NCBI GenBank assembly: GCA_027924585.1
Contig: BSBM01000779.1
Location: 14,805,501-14,869,500, forward strand
Reading direction: 5' to 3'
Source: Larix kaempferi
Taxonomy: Eukaryota > Streptophyta > Pinopsida > Pinales > Pinaceae
Length of the DNA: 64,000 bases
The position numbers and the translations under genes are program-made. The notes under the pieces are model-generated. The model was not told where the DNA came from. It worked only from the letters and a program-made list of their open reading frames with translations, and ran no database searches. Positions within the stretch are counted from its first letter, which is position 1, and every line of letters starts with the position of its first letter. Below are positions 12,660 through 23,193 of the stretch, in pieces.

Positions 12660-13260
12660 TTTTCTAAGTCTGTATCGGGAAGAACTTACGATTTTTGGCC
12701 AAAACGAGGAAAGGAACGGACGAGTTTTTGCCGAAATGGTCAACCAAAATTTTTTTAAGTTTGCCAAACCGAAAGAACTCGGCGAGTTCGTCCGCAATGG
12801 CGGCGAAACTCAGCGAGTTCATCCGTAACCGCTAAAAATGTTGTCGAGTTTCTGCCACAGTGTCGGAAGGAATTGGCGAGTTTCCGCCACAGTGACAAAA
12901 GGAAAAGCTGAGTTTTCAACCGAAAGAACTCAGCAAGTTTGTCTGCAAGGGCAGAAGAAATCAGCTAGTTGGTCCGCAACGATGGAAGGACTCAATGAGT
13001 TGGTCCAAAATTTTTCAAAATTTTTCTAAGTGTTTACAGTGGAAAGAACTCGTGAGTTTTTTCGGAAATGGTGGAAAAAGTTGGCAAGTTTGCGCCGAAA
13101 TGTCGGAGGAAGCTGGCGAGTTTGCACCGCAACGGCGGAAAAGGTTGGTGAGTTTCCGCCGCAATGGCGGAAGGAAAAGCTGAGTTTCAATTGGAAGAAC
13201 TCAACAAGTTCGTCCGCAACGGGTCAGAAGAGAATGACGAAGTCCGCCGAAACAAAGAAA
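12660..13260 (+). repeat. Degenerate GCGAGTT/CCGCAA leader repeat
   Basis: Many diverged copies of a motif like GAACTCGGCGAGTTCGTCCG followed by CAATGGCGGAA fill the start of the leader. The stretch is locally much richer in CpG than its surroundings. Short open frames here (12646-12828, 12838-13029, 13030-13338) follow the repeat and look non-coding. The repeat lies in the untranslated leader of the LTR element. Confidence 0.7.
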
Positions 13261-13414
13261 ATACAACAGTTTTTCAGTGAAATTTTCAGGTGCCCGAAAG
13301 AGAAAAACGTCATGGAACTTATGCGCCAGATTGCATGAAATCGAAGCATTTACAAAAAAAAAAAAAAATGAGGGTGCTGCCCTCGACCTGCCCTGCAGTG
13401 GCGCAAGGAAGCCA

Positions 13415-13434
13415 CAAGGGGGAAATCCCCCTTG
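13415..13434. promoter_or_regulatory. Perfect G/C hairpin in retroelement leader
   Basis: CAAGGGGG-AAAT-CCCCCTTG, an 8-bp perfect stem with a 4-base loop. Its position, 0.9 kb after the 5' LTR in the untranslated leader, suggests an RNA packaging or dimerisation signal (inference). Confidence 0.45.
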
Positions 13435-13439
13435 ACCCC

Positions 13440-16400
13440 TATCATCCCATGGAGACAGTCGTGGAAAGTGCGAAATGCATTCTCTATGATTGGGATGAGA
13501 AGCAGGGATTGCATAGAAGGTTGTGGAGGCCTTATTAAGAGTAATTGACTATAATATACATTGTGGAAGAGCAATGGGAGCAGCAAGGAAATGTTGATAA
13601 GAGGGAAGTTCCTCACCTTAAACTATTTTTGTTTATAGTATAAGAATTGCATGTTTGAAAAATAGCAAGAATAAATGTTATACACTTATGTATATATATT
13701 GAATTGCTAATTCATGAAGAGATCATAGCTAATGATTGCTTGCATTCTTGGTAGGGAAGCCAAGAAAAGGATCAGCTATGATGTGGAAGAGGAACTCCAT
13801 GTCATGAGGGGAAATTGAAAAGGGATAATTTCTTAACTCCTCTCTTGTTACTGTATTTATATTTCTCGAGTTTTATATACTGAAAATTGTGGCATAGGGA
13901 TGCTGGAAATGCAAGAGAGTAATGCATATGAATTAGTGGGCGTGATTAAAGAATCATTGCATGGTGCATGTGGATTGCTTATGCATGAGCATGATGTTGC
14001 ATATGGGTAAAGGTAGTGAGGTTACACATGCAATAGCCCATTAATGGTATTCCCTATGGGTGATGACAATTAAAGTTGTTGATAATGGTTGTGGGAATCA
14101 CACCATAGAAGCATGATTGAAAATGCAAAAGGATAGATAGATGAAGTGAATATGTACTAGTTGGAATACTAACAGATATTGCATAGTGCATGTGAAAATG
14201 TTTGTACATGTATATGATACTGCATATTAGTAAAATAGTGAGGTGTTACATATGCAATGAGCCACTTAGGATCATTATGAGGGTTGATAATAATTAGTTG
14301 TGTTCGCAGTGGTTGTAGGACCAAAGAAAATTGAAGCATGGCTAAAGATGAGAATGGTGATTGTTGCATATGACCAACAACCTTATGAAGAAAGGATGGT
14401 GCAACAAATCTGTGATCATGAGGTTGGAAAAAGGACTATGTAGCCTTGATAAGAGACCAACTAATCAAGTAACATCAAGCGATGTTAATGACAGCCATGC
14501 AGGTAATGGTTGTTTATGCTTAATTGCATGAATGATTGAAGGAGGATTTGGTAAGATCCCTTCAACCATGTTTAAACTATGTTGATTGGTTTGCATGTGG
14601 TATTGAGTGCCTGAATGTGAATATAATAATAACAAGTATGGTCAAGAGTGGGTAAGTGAATGCAAGGACCCTCACACCCTATAGTTTCTTAGAAACCTCA
14701 ATGCATTCATATGAAATTATATCATGCCATTTGTGTATGTTGGTTGTGAGTTTAACAACCAAAGCAAGTAATGACTTATGGTCCTGTTGTAGTGTATGCC
14801 ATATGAGATAGTCATGGTTAGACCATAATATGTTGGAATGCATAGTATTCATGGATTAATGCAAGGTTGTATTGAGGGGTTATGCATTGAGTGAAAGCAC
14901 CTTAAAATATTATGTAAATGTTGTGAATGTGCATGCACATGTTGATATGCATTGCGAGAATGCATGGTTGTGATATGTATAGGTTTCAATGCATTTAGAT
15001 AATAGATGAAATGGTGAACCATTGTTAATACTGAGAGAATTTCATGAGCTGCTATGAATGCAGGAGAAAGATTGCATGAAGAAGGTAGACATGATGATGG
15101 GCTACTAGAGTGCTATGTGGAAGGACAGAGATTGCATGGAATGTGAAGTAATGAGTACTTACAATTTATTTAAATTGCACGAATAGTGTACCCATGTCTT
15201 GGAATTTTATTTATGATAACGATGCATATATAGATATATACATATATTTCATTGCATTTCAAATGTTGATAGTTGAAGGTGTTTGAATTATTGAGGGTTA
15301 TAATTCTGAGATCACTTCAGTGACTGTAGTAGCAATGAAAGGATTATATGCATAGATACTCATAATAGGTTTGGCTGATTGAATTTTAGATTTCAGGTAG
15401 ACTGTTTTGGGCATGGAAAATGTGGGTAAGTCCATGATGAAGATTGGAATCTACCATGAGAAAGAGCCAAACGATATGAGGACAGACTCATGGCTAAGCA
15501 AATCAATTTATGTAGAGAACAGAATTGCAAATTCATACTTGAATTTAATCATTAATGCCATTGAATGATTATTGTTAAATGCTCCTGACTGTTTGGCTAT
15601 TTGATAAATGTGCCAGGTAGACACATTGCAGGAAGACCATGTGTGATGACCTGCAAAATACAAACTCCATGGGAAGGACCCATGCTTTGGAAATGGATTT
15701 CGGGTGAAACACCATTACATCTATTAAGGATGACATCTCAACTGAGCTATATGATTGAAAACCATGAGAGTGAGATAGTAAAGCTACACCAAGAAGGCAT
15801 GTGTGGATTATGGAATGTGAAAAGATTGGGGTGGCAAACCGAAGAACTGTTGACTCAGAGAAGGGATCCCCCATTCTTCACAAATGAAGGAAAAGACACA
15901 TCTGCAAAAATGAATGAGTATTCTGTGACATTAGATAAGAACATGCATATCTAAATTATTAGGGTTAATATGCAAAACATGCTTTATTCGATTTATATGT
16001 CATTTCAGACTGCTTGAGTATGATTAGGGCCTACATGGCTCACATTAGAAAGGGGGTGCACACCTTTCTGGTGGCGGGTCATGATAGGGTTGTCAATATT
16101 GACTACACCCTGAGGGAATGGACACATTCCTAGTGTTTCAATACTTGATAGTGAATGCTATGGAATGCGGATACAATTTTGAGAAGCAATACTAATAAGC
16201 CTGCTTATCCTTCTTGTGTTTTCAACCTACACAGATGCCAATTAGTATTGCACATTAAGAGGCAAAGTGAAGAAGGGTATGCAGAAGGACTGTATAGGAA
16301 TTGGTAACCTTTCTATGCTCACACTAAATACTACTGGAAGGGATGGACAAAACCAGGGAGCTGTGTAGTGAAAAGCAGTATCATCCTTATGTGAGTGGGG

Positions 16401-18334
16401 CCATGTTAACCTGCAGTCAAGAAAGTCACTTATAAAGTTCCTAAAAGGAACCACCGATTTGCACAATAGAAGGAGTGGTGTCCTTATATGAATGAAGAGT
16501 TGATGTGTGTGTGAAGGGTTATAGTGCAAGAAGGTGTGGTGACATTGGTGAAGGCATAAAATCTCTATTAGGTCAGCAGTAGGAGGGCGGGTGCCAAGAC
16601 TGACTGAAAACCCTGAAATGCCTATTTGGTCAGTAGTAGGAGGGTGGGTGCCAAGACTGACTAAAAACCCTGAGATGCCTATGGTTCCATAGTAGATCCT
16701 TGACCTATAATGCTCAGGTGGCACAGACTCCTTCCATTGGTCGATGACCCAGACGAATGTGCTGGCTCGACACTGGAGAGGGCCAACCAGGTATGGGAAT
16801 AGTTGGGCACCACCAAATGCTTGGTAAATCCAGCCGATGGGGAGGTGTACTGGTTAAGCATTAACTATATCTAAGTCCATAGGTGATTCCAAGGCTTGCA
16901 AAGCGAAGCAGGATCCTGTGGACCAGAGGGGAAATGCGCAATATAGATAAGTATTCGTTTTCATTTATATCTTGTTTGGAATAATGAAGATTTCAGGTAT
17001 AAGTCTTCTAATAGCTAAGCTGATACACTATTGTTTCTTTGTTGGAAACCTTGGTCGTTGCAGGAAGGAAAGACCTTGAAAGACTATAAATTGCTGGTAA
17101 ATCCAGAGAGTAAATGAGTGGGCGATATAAATTGCTGGTAAATCCAGAGAGTAAATGAGTGGGCTATATAAATTATTGAGAAATCCAGGGAGTAGCTGGT
17201 TGAATGCTATAAAGTTCTTGATAAGTCCAGAGAGTGACTAGTTGGGCATTAACTACTTGATATTGTAAAGCAACATGTACGCTAGGCCAACACCCCTTAA
17301 ACAATTGATAAAACCAGTTGGAGCACTGGCCTAGCATATTGCTAAAGGAAATGATTGATAAACCCAGTTGGCGTACTGGCCTGGCATTGCCTATTTGAAT
17401 GATTGTGGAGTAGCCTACGTGCTGGCCCAACATTCATAATTGTGTTCATGGGAAATCAAAGGCTCATAAAGCAAAAAAGGATCCCGTGGAATAAAGTGAA
17501 GGCATCCAATACAGATAAGTATTCGGTTATCTTGCAGCTTCTTGCTTATAAATATACGTGTGTATATGATTTGTTCATGATTTCCTAAACTCTTGTTTAG
17601 AGATAAACCCTATGAAAATAAACTAAACATGTGAATTGATTCAATGTTTGAGTGTAGGTATTGTTGGAAGGACCAGGAACGCATCATAGGGATGCAGATG
17701 GACATGTGACCATCCTAAAGAACTCAGTATGAGCAGTAATGAAAGATGGTTCTAGTGGACATGAGTGGGTAATAGCAGCCAAAGGCTTTGTAGGCAACTA
17801 TGGATGAGGGTTCCTATTTGAAAATCCTTAGACAGACCTTAGACACTAAGTGTCATAGCCAAGAAAGGAAAGTCAAAGCATTTACATTGAAGTGAAAGAG
17901 ACTAAGGAGCATGAAACCACGACAATGGTGTAGCTCCATAATAGAACAAGAATAAGAGGGAGAAAATCCTACTCTTCTCTTTCCTTTCGATTGATGCATT
18001 TATAAAACAAAAGATTGTTGAGTGCAAGTCATTGCTGAAAATAGATTGTGTTTAATTGGTTGGGATGAATTGTGAATGCTGAAATAGTAAATTTCCTGTG
18101 AAAGAATGAACATGAATGAGTTCATGTATATGTTGGAAAGCATGAAAGTGTGGGAGTCCCATGAATAAAGCGTGCACATTCCATGTCAATTGAGAAAATA
18201 ATTGACTAATTTTAATGTTTATGTTATGCTTGTCCTAACAAAGAATTTCCATGATGAATTTCACATGTAAGAAATTGAAACAATTGGTTGCAGCTAGCAC
18301 AAGAAAGTGTTGCTAGTAATCAAAGTGTGGTCAG
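13440..18334. other. Non-coding interior of the LTR element
   Basis: No retroviral-type domains in six frames. Local tandem repeats are a 57-bp pair (16571-16684), a 41-bp unit x 4 (about 17085-17250) and a roughly 60-bp pair (17296-17395). The longest open frame (117 codons, 15601-15954, plus) resembles nothing I know. Confidence 0.6.
17085..17250. repeat. 41-bp tandem repeat x 4
   Basis: Units with TTGCTGGTAAATCCAGAGAG begin at 17091, 17132, 17173 and about 17215. The first two are nearly identical and the last two diverged. They lie inside the LTR element. Confidence 0.85.
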
Positions 18335-18875
18335 TTGTTTCCATTAACCATGGCAGCAGACCAAGGGCTATTAGAGTTGGCTGAAAGTCTTCTTCAAACA
18401 ATTGCCACGACCCAAGAAAATATTGGAGAGATGCTCAAGCTACAAAGGAAACAAAATGAGATGAACCATAAGGTCTTGCAGGACTCTATTCGTCTGCAAA
18501 AAGAGGTAAAAAGTATTCTGGGAGCAATCAGTAAGGTATAGGAAAGTGGATCCATGAAGAAGCATTCATCTAATTGGTCGATTAAGAAACGTTCCAAGTG
18601 GGAACACTCAAAGGAATTTGAGTAGGAAAAGGTAAAGAAACCAATGAAATGTTGGGAATGTGGAGGAAATCATTGCCACCCGCGACTACCCAACAATGGA
18701 GCATCAAGAGGGTAGTCACCATAAAGTTTTCAGACTTGTGGATCAACAGGAAGGTAAAGAAAGGGAAGGGATTGTTTCGGAACAATTCCCTCATGCAGAG
18801 CTAGAAGGTCCAAGCCAGCAGGAGAAGTTTGTAAAGACCAAAGGAATTGGTTGCGAAAACCCAAGTAAAGGGTAA
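18335..18875 (+). pseudogene. gag: gag remnant: coiled coil plus broken zinc knuckle
   Basis: The first 68 codons (18335-18541) read as a heptad-like helix with many Leu, Gln and Glu, ending in a stop. After two further stops comes a CWECGGNH segment (about 18650-18674), the first half of a CX2CX3HX4C zinc knuckle. A one-base shift then moves reading into the frame of 18660-18875, where the last ligand position is Tyr rather than Cys. A polypurine tract and the 3' LTR follow within 110 bp. It is therefore a decayed nucleocapsid-like end of gag, unusually placed at the 3' end of the element. Confidence 0.5.
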
Positions 18876-18970
18876 AATGCAGGACAAACCTGCCACATTT
18901 TGTGAATTTTGGACATGTATATAGCGTGTATGTTTTCCTAGGTATTGGAACACCGAGGACGGTGTTATTC

Positions 18971-18984
18971 CAAGGGGAGGGGAA
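18971..18984 (+). other. Polypurine tract
   Basis: CAAGGGGAGGGGAA directly before the 3' LTR: the expected primer for plus-strand DNA synthesis. Confidence 0.85.
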
Positions 18985-20285
18985 TGTCACGTCCCCCATT
19001 TTGACCCTTATAATATTTTGGGCTATAATGTAAATAATGTATGCATATTATGTACGATTCCTAGCGTGGAGCTCAAGGCCAAGGCCCTGCTAGTGAACGC
19101 TCGATCTAGAAGAGGCAAGTATTTGATATTATGCTACCCATGTGCTAATGAACCATGGGAATTGTAAATATGCATCTTAATATAAATTCCCACAACTAGC
19201 TATGTAATGCAACAAGAGATGGGGGCATGATGTTATAAGGAATTGGGAGGGAAATATTCAAACCCTTGAGCCAATCAAGTCAAGCCAAGTGTCAATGAGA
19301 GAACCCATGAACCCTCAACTACCCATGTTGACTTTTGTACCAAATCATTGATTTATCCCAAGAGTTGGTTAAGGTAGTTAATGCCTTAGGGAATGGGAGG
19401 TATGGCTGTCCAAATTCGAGTATGGGCAAGCCACCCTTCCTAGATTTTCGTGTTTGGCTTCTTCGGAAAGAAAAGGGCCATGAAGTTGCTCCCTAAGCCA
19501 TTATTCACCTATCAGTTTGCTCTCTCACGAGTTGGGACCTTCCTGGGCAGTTCCCTCCATGGTTTTGCTGTGTTTTCCTTCATTATCCTAGCTGGGAAGG
19601 GCGTTTTTGTTGTGGCTAACAATGGGGAAGAGAGGGGAAACAATTTGGGGTTCAATTGAGGCCTTTTTGGACTACTGAATGCTCATACATCTGTGGGATA
19701 AATCAGTTTTCTTCCCTGGGGTCAAATCCCTTTTCCCACAATCCATTTTTGGTGTGCCCATGTTTTGGGGAAAACCCATAGACCCTATTATGTGAATCCA
19801 TGGTTGAATTGTGTATCCATGCCAGTTTTGAGCTACTGTGTGTAAAAGAATATTGGGGTTGAGATGGGTATCCATTGCTTTGGCCATGCGGGGTTTGAGA
19901 GTCCCAAGTTCCTTGTAGATATCATGCCCAGCTCGGGGGTGGTCTCTGAGTGCTAAAATAATACAAGATGGGAAGAGAGCTACGGTTGGGAGGAACGTTG
20001 CAGCGACATAGCTAGTTGTTGGGACAACATTACATCAAGATGAGTATTTTCTTATGTAATTACTTCTGCAAATGTATTAATTTATTGGCTATGTTAAATT
20101 GAATAACATCATGTAATGTGTATGGATGAGGTTTTCATTCTGCTGTGCATGTTTAATTGATTTACATCTACACACATGTATTTCTTTGCTTTAAATCTAA
20201 TATATGGGCTGAGTTTATGTAAAAGCCCCAGGATTTGCCATCATGTTCCCTTCCAGGAATTGGATAGATAGGTGGGTACGTGACA
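18985..20285 (+). repeat. 3' LTR
   Basis: 1,301 bp, the same length as the 5' LTR, starting TGTCACGTCCCCCATTTTG and ending GGTGGGTACGTGACA. It is followed directly by the GGTAG duplication (20286-20290). Confidence 0.9.
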
Positions 20286-23193
20286 GGTAGCCTATATATG
20301 AACATTTTCAAAAACCTTAGATATCAAAAATATTACTTAAAACAAAAATGAAAAAAGCAATTGAGCTTATTTCAGTAAAAAGATGATATATGTTGTACCT
20401 TGCTTTACTAGGCCGTGGTTGTTTTCCTTGTATTTTTTGCAAGTTCTCCTTTGCATCATCTATCATCGCCTTCCACTCTTTCTCAGGAACCATGGGAGGA
20501 CGCTCATGCCTGAGGTCAGCTTGCAATCTTTCCCTATTTTGGGCCCTGGTATATTTCAAATTCTCACTAGCTAACCTTGCAACAACTTTCCTATTGAAAG
20601 TATTGCCGAACAAGTTGACCATGTGGTCAATCAATTCATCTCTCTTAGTGCTATCTTGGCTATTCCACCATGTGCGAATGGTGGGTCCAAACAACTCCAA
20701 GGCTTTGTCACTCAAATTCCTATAGAAGACATTGTTTCCTGCAGAAACATATAATCCATTAATTTATAATAATTTCAACGTATGTCTATTTCAATTTCAT
20801 GATTAAAATAAAAAAATGAATGGATAAATACCAGCAATTTTCTGGATCTTGATAGGAACACAAGAGTCGTCCACCAGAAAGGTGAGATCTAGTTTTCTGG
20901 TGCTTTTAACTCGTGTTGTACCAGGAAAAGTTTCCTGGTTGTCTACAGTACGTTCATCTCCAGAGTCATGTAAGTCCTAGACTCTGTCTCATCATGCTCC
21001 AGCATGGCATCATGATTCGGCATCGCATCATGCTCTCTCTCACCAGTGTCATCATGAATGGAATCGAGGCCAACTACAGGAGTGCCAAAAAGCCTCATTG
21101 GTACATTGCTTCTTTTTTGTTGCATTGGACCATCACTGCTACCAATACCCGTCGCGGCAGGTTCTATAGTCACGGGTTTTAAAAAATCTTACAAACAATA
21201 AAATTTACTTTATCAGATCACTTGGAATGATAAAAAACATAATATCAGATATGAAATCACAACATAGCTTAAAAACAATTATGAAGATGCCACTTACCCC
21301 ATAAGACTTTATAAGCTCTTGCAACTCTAGAATCTTTGCCTTGTTCTCCTTTGACAAGGGCCTTTGGTGAGCCAAGGCAAACATTTCATAATTTTCCTTT
21401 TTCAAGGCTACTCTAAAAGTGTGCATTGGGTCAATGGAATAGAAAATCTCTTCTTCAAACCCCTCATCACCTAGAGCGTGTGCATGTGACTAAATTCATC
21501 AAACAATAAATTAAATTAAGCAATATAATTTTAACATCATTCAAATATTGATATTGTTATGAATATTAAGTTACTATTATGCACTAACATTTACCTAATG
21601 CAGTGTTATGATCGGTGAGTGTCCACGACGAACTGTCGCCGTGGAAGCAACAAGTGCCTTTCCATGGTCCTGAATGAACCAGTAATCCATCATAATGTCA
21701 GAAAAATGAACCAGTAATCCATCATAAGCTCAGAAAAACGTGAATTTACTAAATCAAAACATTTAGTTATTTTACTAAACAATTACCTGACGGGCCACAG
21801 AGTGTGACCTTCCATGGTCACCCTCGACCATGGAAGCAACAGGTGACTTTACAATGGGGCCACACCGACACAATAAATCAATAAATAAATGTTTACCTCA
21901 GACTAAATAATTGTAACATAAAGAAAAATGAGATATTGCATTAATATTAATTTTTACCTCAGAAGTAGAAGATACATGTTCTTCTCCATGGCCATGAGCA
22001 GACTCTTGCCACAGTTTAATAAGCATGCTTTCATATGGAAATATTAACAATAAACACGGAAAAAGCAAATGCTAATAGTGAAAATCAAAACATCTTGTTA
22101 TTGTAGTCATATTTATTTACTATATTTAACATTTACCTGACGAGGCGTAGATGCTGACCTTCCATGGTCACCCTAGACCGTGGAAGAGGCATGTGCTTTT
22201 CCATTGCCACCACCCTAAAAAAAAATCAATAGTCAATAATTGCATCAAAAACAAAAATGAGATATTCATAGCAATGTAATTACCATGTAATCACATGGAA
22301 ATATTCATAATAAGCATGAATAAAGCAAATGGAAATAGTGCAAATCGAATGTTAACATAAAAAAATGAAACATTTAGTTATTGTAGTCATGTTTAGTTAC
22401 TACTTTTAGGATTTACCTTATGAGGCATATTTTCTGACGATCCACGGTTCCCCTGGACCGCATAAGCCACATCTATTCTATTTAAGTTGTAATCGATCAA
22501 CAACTCTTCACCTGCAAGTATTGTTTTTATTGCACATACAAATATATGATGATGTTCGCGTGCCTCGAATTTGCAATTTGGTTTCTTATTTGTTGTCACT
22601 AGATGTGTACTATTTAAAAAGCCAGCAACGTTTCCAGATGCTTTTGGTCTCCCATCAATATACATAGTCGCCCCTTTGTTTCTATCTTTTTCTGCTATTT
22701 GAATATAGTTCACGGCAACTCCGTATCTCCGCATACTTCGAGTATATTCGACCAAGATCAACCAGTTATTGTATCTGTAGAGTGGTCCTACATACTCCAT
22801 CAATTCGATTACAGTGCCATAGCGGACCGTTATTCCATCCATGGAAAATATCCCCAATCCATCTAAGGATGAAGGAGCGATGTGATACATTCTCCCTTTG
22901 ATGAGGAAATCTGTGTCCACTTGAGGTAGCATATTAGGTACCCATCATTGCACTAAATGTTTATACCTCAATGGCAAATCCATGTCTCCTATGCTATCAC
23001 CATCATAATTACACGACCCACCGTTGGCAATAAAATATTTCATCCGTCTATGAAATCTTTTCCTTATCTTTTCAGATCTAGTTGATATAAAACTGGTAGA
23101 TCTAGTACAACTTGTCTCACTTTCAACCTCTCCGAGTATATCTTCATCATCACTTGAGGAAGATAGATCGGATAGATACCTATTTGGTGGTAC
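20286..23193 (-). pseudogene. CACTA gene 2, 5' exons: SET-domain-like protein joined to Ptta/En/Spm-type region
   Basis: Exons by splice signals are 23193-22417, 22214-22137, 21846-21787, 21669-21595, 21489-21298, about 21180-20832, 20738-20399, then 20291 running into the LTR element and on at 11207. A further exon with unclear borders lies near 22020-21960. Exon 1 has an acidic N-terminal part, one TGA near 22958, then a SET-like fold: GLGIFS, GNVAGFLNS, PNCKFEAR and a closing GEELLIDYN. Four small exons follow. The exons at 21180-20399 carry LDLTFLVDDSCVPIKI and LELFGPTIRTWWN, and end PRPSKA: a Transposase_24-like region. There is one frameshift near 20960. In CACTA elements the second gene encodes a TNPA-like DNA-binding protein. 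A SET module on it is unusual to my knowledge. Methyltransferase activity is not shown, and the NHSC-type motif is altered to NSTH. Confidence 0.65.
21595..22214 (-). repeat. Duplicated small exons within CACTA gene 2
   Basis: Three exons of 78, 60 and 75 bp (22214-22137, 21846-21787, 21669-21595) share a peptide pattern around GDHGRS and VAS/ASST, end in CAG (or TAG), and are each followed by a GTAA donor. The exon near 22020-21960 shares the HGHGE theme. Intron sequences between them (CATTTAGTTATT..., CATGGAAATATT...) are also alike, which points to tandem exon-plus-intron duplication. Confidence 0.6.

Larger units (their letters stand above)
11208..20285 (+). mobile_element. Non-autonomous LTR retrotransposon (LARD/TR-GAG-like)
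   Basis: It has two LTRs of exactly 1,301 bp, a 5-bp target duplication, a primer site for initiator tRNA-Met and a polypurine tract. The 6.5-kb interior has no protease, reverse transcriptase, RNase H or integrase. The only protein trace is a coiled-coil plus zinc-knuckle segment at 18335-18875, close to the 3' LTR. This fits large retrotransposon derivatives or gag-only elements that borrow enzymes from a partner. It lies in the opposite orientation to the CACTA gene whose exon it interrupts. It is younger than the CACTA insertion. Confidence 0.85.

Noticed and set aside
15601-15954. A 117-codon frame inside the LTR element
   Set aside because: It has no gag, pol or other known motif, and a frame of this length can occur by chance over 6.5 kb; kept only as a remark.
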